11,805 nt of DNA, taken from the NCBI GenBank assembly GCA_029881835.1, contig JAOULV010000020.1, positions 1 through 11,805 of the forward strand. The letters are read 5' to 3'. The position numbers and the translations under genes were made by a program. This stretch comes from Rhodospirillaceae bacterium. Lineage in GTDB: Bacteria > Pseudomonadota > Alphaproteobacteria > Rhodospirillales > Magnetovibrionaceae. This document shows positions 6,435 to 11,805 of the stretch, one piece after another; positions within the stretch are counted from its first letter, which is position 1, and each line of letters starts with the position of its first letter. Below the pieces are notes generated by a model, which saw only the letters and a list, made by a program, of their open reading frames with translations, did no database searches and had not been told where the DNA came from.

Positions 6435-7728
6435 AAGGCTTAATGCAGTTGATGCCAGCTTTGCCGCAGATTTTGCAGAAGTGCTATCGGCAAAACGTGA
6501 ATCCGACGTTGATGTAAACCAGACCGTTACCGACATTATAAATGATGTCCGCACCCGTGGTGACGAAGCGGTAATAGGATACACCAAACGCTTTGATCGC
6601 CTTGACGTAACAGCGCAAACCCTTGCAATCGGGGCTGAAGAAATATCCAAGGGCAGGGAAGCGGTTGGTGCGGGCACAATGGCCGCACTAAAAACTGCTG
6701 CCACCCGGATTGAAGATTTTCATGCCCGCCAGTTGCCCGATTATGAAGATTATGTTGATGGTGCCGGTGTGCGCCTTGGCTATCGCTGGACGCCGGTTCA
6801 GGCGGCGGGTCTTTATGTTCCGGGTGGCACGGCGGCCTATCCGTCATCGGTTTTAATGAACGCTATTCCGGCCCGGGTCGCGGGCGTAAAACGCCTGGTC
6901 ATGGTTGTGCCGACACCGGACGGCATTATTAACCCGTTGGTGTTGGCGGCGGCGGAAATTGCGGGGGTTAGCGAAATATACCGTATAGGTGGGGCCCAAG
7001 CCGTGGCGGCGCTGGCTTATGGGACACAAAGCATTAAACCGGTTGATAAAATTGTCGGGCCCGGCAACGCCTATGTGGCGGCGGCCAAACGCCAAGTTTT
7101 TGGCACCGTTGGTATCGACATGATAGCGGGGCCGAGCGAAATATTGGTGGTGGCCGATGGATCCAATAATGCCAACTGGATAGCGTGTGATTTGCTTTCT
7201 CAGGCCGAACACGACACCGCCGCGCAATCCATTTTAATTACCGATGACGCGGTTTTTGCCGATGCGGTCGAAGCCGCGGTCGAGGCCGAGCTTAAAACGA
7301 TGCCTCGCTCTGAAATTGCCGGGCAAAGCTGGCGTGATTTCGGCGTGATAATCGTTGTTAAAAACCTTTTGGATGCCGTGGCGCTAATTGACCAAATTGC
7401 GCCCGAACATCTTGAGCTCGCCATTGAAGACCCGGATGAATTATTTGAAAAAATAAATAATGCCGGCGCGGTATTTCTTGGGCGTTATACGCCCGAAGCA
7501 ATTGGTGATTATATTGCAGGGCCCAACCACGTTTTGCCGACCGCGCGTTCGGCCCGGTTTTCATCAGGGCTTGGCGTGCTCGATTTTATGAAGCGCACAA
7601 CCTTTATTGGCTGTGACGCGGATAGCCTAAACGAAATCGGTGGGGCGGCGGTCAAGCTTGCCGATGCCGAAGGGTTAATCGCGCACGGAAGATCAATTTC
7701 GGTGCGTCTTAACAAAGCAAAAGAATAA
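6427..7728 (+). CDS. hisD: Histidinol dehydrogenase
   Basis: A 433-residue zinc enzyme that oxidises L-histidinol to L-histidine in two NAD+-dependent steps, the last reactions of histidine synthesis. Expected residues are present almost at E. coli numbering: zinc ligands Q259 and H262 (LLSQAEHD), D361 (YIAGPNHVLPT) and H420, and the catalytic pair E327-H328 (APEHLE). The NAD-site signature around KIVGPGNAYVAAAKRQVFG and IDMIAGPSEILV (208-241) is intact. The ATG at 6427 lies inside the end of hisG, and AAGG/GGTG sequence within hisG serves as its ribosome-binding region. The UPF0262 gene follows 12 bases downstream, so these are likely one operon. Length and motif content are normal; nothing suggests decay. 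Confidence 0.98.
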   Translation: MVKRLNAVDASFAADFAEVLSAKRESDVDVNQTVTDIINDVRTRGDEAVIGYTKRFDRLDVTAQTLAIGAEEISKGREAVGAGTMAALKTAATRIEDFHARQLPDYEDYVDGAGVRLGYRWTPVQAAGLYVPGGTAAYPSSVLMNAIPARVAGVKRLVMVVPTPDGIINPLVLAAAEIAGVSEIYRIGGAQAVAALAYGTQSIKPVDKIVGPGNAYVAAAKRQVFGTVGIDMIAGPSEILVVADGSNNANWIACDLLSQAEHDTAAQSILITDDAVFADAVEAAVEAELKTMPRSEIAGQSWRDFGVIIVVKNLLDAVALIDQIAPEHLELAIEDPDELFEKINNAGAVFLGRYTPEAIGDYIAGPNHVLPTARSARFSSGLGVLDFMKRTTFIGCDADSLNEIGGAAVKLADAEGLIAHGRSISVRLNKAKE

Positions 7729-7740
7729 AGGGCATGTGCC

Positions 7741-8214
7741 GTGGCCGGGAAAGATACAATAGAAAACATCTTTCTTGATGGGCGCTCGGTAGTAAGTCGC
7801 AGCCCACAGGTTGAGCACGAGCGTAAAGCCGCGATTTTCGATTTATTAGAAGAAAATTCTTTCGCCTTGGAAAACGGCCCCAAGGGTCCGTACAACCTGC
7901 ACCTTTCCATTGAAGAAAACCGTCTGGCGTTTGATGTACGCAACAACAAAGACAAACCGTTAAAAGGTTTTGTTTTGGCGCTTTCGCCGTTTCGCGCGCT
8001 CATTCGCGAATACCTTATGGTGTGCGAAAGTTATTATCAGGCGATTAAATCATCCAGCCCATCACAAATCGAAGCAATTGATATGGGTAGACGTGGCCTA
8101 CACAATGACGGTTCGGCTCTTTTACGCGAACGCCTTAAAGGCAAAGTCAAACTAGATGCAAATACGGCAAGGCGCTTATTTACCCTAGTTTGCGTTTTGC
8201 ACATTCGCGGGTAG
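7741..8214 (+). CDS. UPF0262 family protein of unknown function
   Basis: A 157-residue cytoplasmic protein recognised as UPF0262 from its conserved blocks: YNLHLSIEENRLAFDVR (about 51-67), ALSPFRALIREY (80-91), CESYYQAI (94-101), the strongly conserved QIEAIDMGRRGLHNDGS (108-124) and the end ARRLFTLVCVLHIRG. The family is found mainly in Alphaproteobacteria, and I know of no established biochemical role. No signal peptide or membrane segment is seen. The start is GTG at 7741, preceded by AAAGGG (about 7726-7731); an ATG at 7734 is in another frame. It sits 12 bases after hisD and a few bases before a phosphatase-like gene, so it is translated with the histidine genes; a link to histidine metabolism is only positional. 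Confidence 0.92.
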   Translation: MAGKDTIENIFLDGRSVVSRSPQVEHERKAAIFDLLEENSFALENGPKGPYNLHLSIEENRLAFDVRNNKDKPLKGFVLALSPFRALIREYLMVCESYYQAIKSSSPSQIEAIDMGRRGLHNDGSALLRERLKGKVKLDANTARRLFTLVCVLHIRG

Positions 8215-8221
8215 GGGGGGC

Positions 8222-8659
8222 ATGGAAATGACAGAGAAAATGACATTACCATCAGCCGTACTTTTTGCCTGCACTTCCAATTCAATACGTTCGCCCATGG
8301 CCGAAGGCATCATGAAACATTTATTTGGCAAGGATGTTTACGTTGATTCTGTTGGCGTCAGGGCAATTGATGTTGATGGCTTCGCGGTTGAGGTAATGAA
8401 CGAAATTGGAATTGATATTTCCGAACACAAAGCCAAAGTCTTTGAAGATCTGGAAGATAGCTCGTTTGATTTGGTGATTTCGCTATCGCCCCATGCCCAA
8501 CACAAGGCGGTGGAGCTGACCCGTTTTATGTCGTGCGAGGTAGAATTTTGGCACACGTTCGACCCATCGGTTATTGACGGCGCGCGCGAAACCCGCCTGC
8601 AGGCGTATCGGGAAGTGCGCGATGAACTGATGGAACGTATCAAGGAACGCTTCAAATAA
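8222..8659 (+). CDS. Low-molecular-weight phosphatase family protein
   Basis: A protein of up to 145 residues with the low-molecular-weight tyrosine phosphatase/arsenate reductase fold. The phosphate-binding loop is C17-TSNSI-R23-S24 (CX5RS) after the first strand VLFA, and a candidate general-acid Asp lies in FDPS (D114). Family enzymes form a phosphocysteine intermediate. The second P-loop Cys of classical enzymes is replaced by Ile, and only one other Cys (C104) exists, so a thioredoxin-coupled arsenate reductase with three cysteines is unlikely. Three in-frame ATGs compete (8222, 8228, 8240); the G-run AGGGGGGG at 8213-8220 is too close to 8222 and better spaced for 8228 or 8240, so the true protein may be two to six residues shorter. 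It is the last gene of the his unit; its substrate is unknown. Confidence 0.85.
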   Translation: MEMTEKMTLPSAVLFACTSNSIRSPMAEGIMKHLFGKDVYVDSVGVRAIDVDGFAVEVMNEIGIDISEHKAKVFEDLEDSSFDLVISLSPHAQHKAVELTRFMSCEVEFWHTFDPSVIDGARETRLQAYREVRDELMERIKERFK

Positions 8660-8690
8660 GCAATTTTAGGTCAAAAAATGGCAAAAATTG

Positions 8691-8710
8691 CCCTGATTTA
8701 AGGGTTTTTT
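8691..8710 (+). terminator. Weak rho-independent terminator-like hairpin after the his unit
   Basis: CCCT (8691-8694), a six-base loop and AGGG (8701-8704) are followed directly by six T residues (8705-8710). It lies 31 bases after the phosphatase stop codon and just before the predicted infA promoter. The stem is only four pairs, so termination may be partial. An alternative hairpin GGCAA/TTGCC lies immediately upstream. Confidence 0.45.
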
Positions 8711-8720
8711 GGGAAAATAC

Positions 8721-8749
8721 TTGACCTTAGGCGTGCTTAAGTCTCTTAT
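8721..8749 (+). promoter_or_regulatory. Predicted sigma70-type promoter for the infA unit
   Basis: TTGACC (8721-8726) and TCTTAT (8744-8749) are separated by 17 bases. The -35 matches five of six consensus positions and the -10 four of six. Transcription would start near 8756, leaving a leader of about 33 bases before infA. Its position right after the terminator-like hairpin supports a unit boundary. Confidence 0.5.
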
Positions 8750-8788
8750 TTGCCCGCTTTAACAGCAAAAAACAAATTTGAGAGAATA

Positions 8789-9007
8789 ATGGCTAAAGAA
8801 GAAGTATTAGAATTTAACGGAGTAGTGACCGAGCTTTTGCCCAACGCAATGTTTCGCGTAAAGCTGGAAAACGATCACGAAATACTGGCCCACACCGCAG
8901 GCAAAATGCGCAAGCACCGTATTCGTGTTCTGGTTGGTGACGAAGTAACCGTTGAAATGACACCGTATGACCTGACCAAGGGTCGGATTACTTTCCGATT
9001 TAAGTAA
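8789..9007 (+). CDS. infA: Translation initiation factor IF-1
   Basis: A 72-residue protein, the normal IF-1 length, that binds the ribosomal A site during initiation. It is essentially one S1-type OB fold, with the characteristic sequence MAKEEVLEFNGVVTELLPN at the start, then FRVKLENDHEILAHTAGKMRK and the end LTKGRITFRFK. The ATG at 8789 is chosen because IF-1 proteins begin MAKEE; an in-frame upstream TTG at 8750 would add 13 residues and lies on the predicted promoter, so it is rejected. GAGAG at 8780-8784 is the likely ribosome-binding sequence. maf follows after 21 bases, and the order infA-maf-RNase E/G-yacG is common in alphaproteobacteria. Confidence 0.98.
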   Translation: MAKEEVLEFNGVVTELLPNAMFRVKLENDHEILAHTAGKMRKHRIRVLVGDEVTVEMTPYDLTKGRITFRFK

Positions 9008-9028
9008 TTATCAGCTTGAGGACCGCTC

Positions 9029-9619
9029 ATGCCCGCCTCACGCATTAAATTACATTTACGCTCACCCTTAATCTTGGCATCGCGTTCGCCGCGTCGCCTT
9101 GAACTGTTGAGCCAAATCGGCATCACCCCAGATGAAGTCCGCCCATCAGATGTTGCCGAAGAGCGCACGCCAAGCGAAAGCCCACGCGCCATGGCAATGC
9201 GCTTGGCCGAAGCAAAGGCGCGTGAAGTATGGAACAAAGGTGAATTTGTTATTGGCGCAGATACCGTGGTTGCGGTGGGTAGCCGTGATTTGGCTAAAGC
9301 CAGTGATGCGCTTGAGGCCAAAAAATTTCTGCAACTTCTTTCCGGGCGTTCGCACCGGGTTATCGGTGGGGTTTGCGTTATTGCGCCTGACGGGCGCGCC
9401 CTTGTTCGGGCATCGGTCACGCGGGTTACCTTCAAACGCCTAAGCCATGAAGAAATTGAAGATTATATTGCATCAAACGAATGGCAGGACAAAGCCGGTG
9501 CGTATGGCATTCAAGGGTTAGCCGGTGCGTTCGTTAAAAAAATATCAGGTTCATACCCCAACGTGGTTGGTTTAGACATTTATGATGTCGCTTCAATGTT
9601 AAGCGGTCTTAGTGATTGA
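9029..9619 (+). CDS. maf: Maf family nucleoside triphosphate pyrophosphatase (YhdE-like)
   Basis: A 196-residue cytoplasmic house-cleaning enzyme that hydrolyses nucleoside triphosphates, probably dTTP/UTP or modified relatives, to the monophosphate and pyrophosphate. Visible motifs are ASRSPRRLELL (17-27), the catalytic Asp in GADTVV (D78), LSGRSHRV (104-111) and DKAGAYGIQG (154-163), the last resembling E. coli YhdE rather than the YceF branch. The Pro usually following the conserved Lys after GADTVV (a KP pair) is Ala here (K90-A91). GAGG at about 9018-9021 precedes the ATG. The gene lies between infA and the RNase gene, whose start is 11 bases after the maf stop codon, suggesting one transcript. 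Nucleotide specificity is inferred from motif likeness only. Confidence 0.93.
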   Translation: MPASRIKLHLRSPLILASRSPRRLELLSQIGITPDEVRPSDVAEERTPSESPRAMAMRLAEAKAREVWNKGEFVIGADTVVAVGSRDLAKASDALEAKKFLQLLSGRSHRVIGGVCVIAPDGRALVRASVTRVTFKRLSHEEIEDYIASNEWQDKAGAYGIQGLAGAFVKKISGSYPNVVGLDIYDVASMLSGLSD

Positions 9620-9630
9620 GCGGGCATACC

Positions 9631-11097
9631 ATGAGCAAACAAACCATACTTGTTCGTACCCGCCCCGGCGAAACCCGCATAGCCAGAATTGATGAAAAAT
9701 ATCGTCTGGTGGATTTTGCGGTTTATCGCAAAGAAGGCACAAGCGATGGGCAATCGGTGGGTGAAGTTTTTATGGGCCGGGTAAAACGCATTGTTCCGGC
9801 AATGGAAGCGGCGTTTGTTGATATCGGGCAGGCAAAAGATGCTTTTTTGGGTTTAAGCGATGCCCGCAGGCAAACGCATTTTGGCCCGGAAGAACCAGTT
9901 GATAAAATTTCAGACCACGTGCACGAAGGCGAGGCCATAATGGTGCAGGTATTGCACGATGCCCGCGAAGCCAAAGGCGCAAAAATAACCAGACGTATAA
10001 ACATAACCGGTGACATGATGGTTTTGTCACCGGACGGTGGGAAAACCGCACGGGTTTCATCGCGCATAAATAATAAATCCGAACGTGCGCGTTTGTTAGA
10101 AATTGCCGAAGGGTTATTAGAAAAAACCGAAAACACAATAATAGTGCGCTCAGCCGCCGAAGGGGCCAGCACGGAAGATTTATCAGCCGAACTGGAAAAA
10201 TTAAAAAACAAATGGGTCGGGCTTTGTCAGATGGAAAAAAATGCCAAGGTTCCATCGCATTTGGGCATCAACGAAAGCGCGCTGGAAAAATACTTAAAAG
10301 ATACTGGCCTGAAGTATGTCGAAAAAATTATATCAGATGATCCAACCCAGTGCGGCACAAGCGCAAAGTGCGAGATATTTAATGCCACCAAGGGTGGCGA
10401 CGACGATATTTTCAAAGCTTTTAATATTTCCGATCAGGTAAGTGGCGTTTTAGACCCGGTTGTTGATTTGCCTTCGGGCGGATCATTGATAATTGAGGAA
10501 ACATCGGCATTAACCGCGATTGATGTTAATTCCGCCAGCGCCGCCAAACCCGGAACCAAAGGTGCCAGCGCAGGTGGTGTCGCATTGGCAACAAACATGG
10601 AAGCGGTGAGCGAGGCTGCCCGACAAATTCGCATTCGCAATTTATCCGGCGTTATTGTTGTTGACCTGATGGCGATGCGCGGTAGCGGTTTTGAGAAAAA
10701 AGTTCTGGACCGCGCCCGGGCGGCACTGAATGATGACCCCGCCCGCCCGCGCATTCACGGCATTACAAAAACCGGTCTGTTGGAAATTACCCGTCCGCGC
10801 CAGCGCCCGCCGTTATCGCATATTTTATGTGATCCTTGCCCCCAATGCCCAAGTGGGCGGGGCACGTCACCTTTAAGCAGTGCCCTTTTGGCGCTAGAGG
10901 CGGTTTTGCGTGAGGTCAGCGCCAACCCAGGGCTTATGCCCACCTTGGCGGCCCACCCAGATATTATAGCAGCGCTGGAAAAAAGGCTGCCCGGCGCACT
11001 GGCGGAAATGGAAAGCAAAATCGGCCAGCCGCTTGAGCTGTTGGCTGACAAGGGTCTAAAAAATGGCGAATATAGGATAGAGCCATCACAACGATAA
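9631..11097 (+). CDS. Ribonuclease E/G family endoribonuclease, RNase G-sized
   Basis: A 488-residue protein, close to the 489 of E. coli RNase G and lacking the long C-terminal scaffold of RNase E. Family members cut single-stranded AU-rich RNA, taking part in rRNA maturation and mRNA decay. The S1 domain region includes GEVFMGRVKRIVPAMEAAFVDIG (about 44-66), and the catalytic metal-binding aspartates are D298 (TAIDVNS) and D345 (VIVVDLM). The RQIRIRNLSG segment (331-340) is typical of the family. A zinc-link motif appears as CPQCPSGRG (403-411), with one residue more between the second Cys and the Gly than in E. coli. The start is ATG 9631, giving MSKQTILVRTRPGETR; an in-frame TTG at 9616 overlapping the maf stop is less likely. 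Coupled with maf upstream and yacG 23 bases downstream. Confidence 0.93.
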   Translation: MSKQTILVRTRPGETRIARIDEKYRLVDFAVYRKEGTSDGQSVGEVFMGRVKRIVPAMEAAFVDIGQAKDAFLGLSDARRQTHFGPEEPVDKISDHVHEGEAIMVQVLHDAREAKGAKITRRINITGDMMVLSPDGGKTARVSSRINNKSERARLLEIAEGLLEKTENTIIVRSAAEGASTEDLSAELEKLKNKWVGLCQMEKNAKVPSHLGINESALEKYLKDTGLKYVEKIISDDPTQCGTSAKCEIFNATKGGDDDIFKAFNISDQVSGVLDPVVDLPSGGSLIIEETSALTAIDVNSASAAKPGTKGASAGGVALATNMEAVSEAARQIRIRNLSGVIVVDLMAMRGSGFEKKVLDRARAALNDDPARPRIHGITKTGLLEITRPRQRPPLSHILCDPCPQCPSGRGTSPLSSALLALEAVLREVSANPGLMPTLAAHPDIIAALEKRLPGALAEMESKIGQPLELLADKGLKNGEYRIEPSQR

Positions 11098-11120
11098 ATA
11101 GGGCGCACAAGAGCATACAA

Positions 11121-11357
11121 ATGAGCGAAAAATCAGCAGATTTAGCCAAGATCATCAGTTTTAAAGGCGAAAAAGACCTAAAAAAGTCGAAGGCTTGCCC
11201 CATTTGTAAAAAACCGGCCGTGGCGGGGTATTCGCCGTTTTGTTCCAAGCGTTGCGCCGATATTGACCTTGGGCGTTGGCTAAACGGTAATTATGCCATA
11301 CCGGCAGAAGAAAACGCTGCAATTGCGGATGATTTTGACGATGACGACGAATATTGA
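11121..11357 (+). CDS. yacG: DNA gyrase inhibitor YacG-like zinc protein
   Basis: A 78-residue protein with the YacG zinc-binding arrangement CPIC (C26, C29) and FCSKRC (C41, C45), followed by the conserved ADIDLGRWLNGNYAIPAE. E. coli YacG binds GyrB and inhibits gyrase; here that role is inferred from the family. The protein is a little longer than E. coli YacG (65 residues): about 20 extra Lys-rich residues precede the first cysteines, and an acidic tail DDFDDDDEY (70-78) ends it. The start ATG 11121 follows the RNase stop by 23 bases with a weak AAGAG upstream, so a later start is not excluded, but no internal Met exists before the Cys motif. It is the last protein gene of the infA-maf-RNase unit, with tRNA-Phe next. 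Confidence 0.93.
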   Translation: MSEKSADLAKIISFKGEKDLKKSKACPICKKPAVAGYSPFCSKRCADIDLGRWLNGNYAIPAEENAAIADDFDDDDEY

Positions 11358-11386
11358 AGTGCTGGATTTTGCCCATTTAAGCGCGC

Positions 11387-11415
11387 TGGACAGCCCCCAA
11401 TATATCTTTTATAAG
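11387..11415 (+). promoter_or_regulatory. Predicted strong promoter for tRNA-Phe
   Basis: TGGACA (11387-11392) and TATAAG (11410-11415) are separated by 17 bases, each matching five of six sigma70 consensus positions. The stretch after the -10 (GCACCCCG) is GC-rich, as in growth-controlled stable RNA promoters. Transcription would start near 11422, about 19 bases before the mature tRNA. Confidence 0.55.
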
Positions 11416-11440
11416 CACCCCGTTCCTTGGTTATCCTTTT

Positions 11441-11516
11441 GCCCGGATAGCTCAGTTGGTAGAGCAGCGGATTGAAAATCCGCGTGTCGGTGGTTCAAAT
11501 CCGCCTCCGGGCACCA
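11441..11516 (+). tRNA. tRNA-Phe (anticodon GAA)
   Basis: A 76-base sequence gives a complete cloverleaf: acceptor GCCCGGA/TCCGGGC with discriminator A and encoded CCA, D arm GCTC-AGTTGGTA-GAGC, anticodon stem GCGGA/TCCGC with loop TTGAAAA (anticodon GAA, phenylalanine), variable loop GTGTC, and T arm GGTGG-TTCAAAT-CCGCC. All stems pair. It follows yacG, a neighbourhood common in alphaproteobacteria, and is bounded by a predicted promoter upstream and a hairpin terminator downstream, so it is probably its own transcript in addition to any readthrough. Confidence 0.97.
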
Positions 11517-11522
11517 TTTTCC

Positions 11523-11563
11523 AAATCCCCTGTCGGCTGTAAAGCGGGCGGGGGATTTTGTTT
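11523..11563 (+). terminator. Rho-independent terminator after tRNA-Phe
   Basis: AAATCCCC (11523-11530) pairs perfectly with GGGGATTT (11551-11558) around a 20-base loop that contains further G+C-rich pairing, and is followed by a T-rich tail (TTTTGTTT). It begins seven bases after the tRNA CCA end and suits termination of the tRNA transcript. Confidence 0.65.
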
Positions 11564-11610
11564 AATGAAACAGGCCGCAACATCGTTCGCCCCCTGCGTT
11601 GAGACATGAT

Positions 11611-11628
11611 CGATTTTATATGCAATCG
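11611..11628 (+). repeat. Short inverted repeat upstream of speA
   Basis: CGATT (11611-11615) and AATCG (11624-11628) form a perfect five-base inverted repeat with an eight-base AT-rich centre, 57 bases before the speA ATG. It could be a dyad operator, but an arrangement this short may be chance. No convincing -35/-10 pair was found in the 168-base gap between tRNA-Phe and speA. Confidence 0.3.
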
Positions 11629-11684
11629 GCAAATGTTGATGTATATACGCTAAAATAGCTTTTCTGGGGCAAAAGGATCTAGAA

Positions 11685-11805
11685 ATGGGCGAATGGACAA
11701 TTGATGATGCCGATGACCTTTATCGCATCCAGCGTTGGGGTGATGGATATTTTGGCGTAGGCGAAAACGGTAAGCTTCTGGCGCTGCCCGATGTTGATCA
11801 CCGCG
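11685..11805 (+). CDS. speA: Biosynthetic arginine decarboxylase, N-terminal start (partial)
   Basis: The first 40 codons of a gene that continues beyond the window. The peptide MGEWTIDDADDLYRIQRWGDGYFGVGENGKLLALPD matches the usual N-terminus of biosynthetic arginine decarboxylase, where a W.i.dA..lY.I..WG.GYF.vne.G motif precedes the PLP-barrel domain. The complete enzyme would make agmatine from arginine, feeding putrescine and spermidine synthesis. AAAGGA (11672-11677) lies seven bases before the ATG, a good ribosome-binding site. The catalytic Lys and substrate residues are out of view, so assignment rests on the N-terminal motif alone. A terminator upstream separates it from tRNA-Phe, so it should have its own promoter. 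Confidence 0.75.
   Translation, partial: MGEWTIDDADDLYRIQRWGDGYFGVGENGKLLALPDVDHR

Noticed and set aside
7509..8003. A 164-codon minus-strand ORF across hisD and the UPF0262 gene
   Set aside because: It overlaps two well-supported genes on the other strand and shows no recognisable domain.
8222..8659. Annotation of the phosphatase-like gene as arsenate reductase
   Set aside because: The thioredoxin-coupled enzyme needs three cysteines in set positions; only the P-loop Cys and one other are present, and no arsenic-resistance genes are nearby.
8750..8788. An upstream TTG start giving infA 13 extra residues
   Set aside because: IF-1 proteins start MAKEE, and the TTG abuts the predicted -10 box, so it would not be within the mRNA.
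9616..9630. An in-frame TTG start for the RNase overlapping the maf stop codon
   Set aside because: ATG 9631 gives the family-like start MSKQTILVRTRPGETR and is preceded by a GAGCGGG sequence; the TTG adds only five residues.
9723..10211. Two overlapping minus-strand ORFs of about 160 codons opposite the RNase gene
   Set aside because: Both are antisense to conserved S1 and RNase sequence and show no family likeness.
11293..11475. A 60-codon ORF overlapping the end of yacG and tRNA-Phe
   Set aside because: Its C-terminal part is the translated 5' half of tRNA-Phe and its first part is an alternate frame of yacG.

Overview
The window looks like chromosomal DNA from an alphaproteobacterium of moderate GC content, roughly half G+C, plausibly a Rhodospirillales-like or SAR116-like lineage. 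The evidence is a UPF0262 gene (a family known mainly from Alphaproteobacteria), a short-form HisG, and the block infA - maf - RNase E/G - yacG - tRNA-Phe, which is a familiar alphaproteobacterial order. The lineage is inferred from gene content, because no database search was possible. Most of the window is orderly housekeeping sequence. I see no CRISPR array, insertion sequence, phage or toxin-antitoxin system, and no gene-free stretch longer than about 240 bases.

The left part (1-3669) is a nitrogen/polyamine module. It holds the 3' end of a glutamine-synthetase-family gene (likely the gamma-glutamylputrescine synthetase type), a convergent PuuC-like aldehyde dehydrogenase, and a PuuR-like XRE-cupin regulator in the same minus-strand unit. 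Alanine dehydrogenase (ald) is divergent from puuR. The AT-rich puuR-ald intergenic region contains a 15-mer matching 13 of 15 positions of the published E. coli PuuR operator, so PuuR may control ald as well as its own operon.

The middle part (3670-5606) holds a tRNA-Thr(GGT) on the minus strand, a small basic protein with a tandem tetrapeptide tail, and murA (first committed step of peptidoglycan synthesis). Next comes a probable hisG-hisD-UPF0262-phosphatase operon (5763-8659): hisG and hisD overlap by 8 bases, and the next two genes follow at gaps of 12 and 7-13 bases. A weak terminator-like hairpin and a good sigma70-type promoter then separate it from the next unit.

The right part (8789-11357) is infA, maf, an RNase G-sized Rne/Rng ribonuclease and yacG, packed closely. 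tRNA-Phe(GAA) follows with its own strong-looking promoter and a downstream hairpin terminator. The window ends in the first 40 codons of what looks like the biosynthetic arginine decarboxylase speA, so polyamine synthesis and polyamine breakdown genes lie at opposite ends of the window.

The points most worth a second look are the possible PuuR-alanine dehydrogenase link, the UPF0262/phosphatase pair inside the his operon, and the repeat-bearing leader upstream of hisG. None of these amounts to a clear new system.
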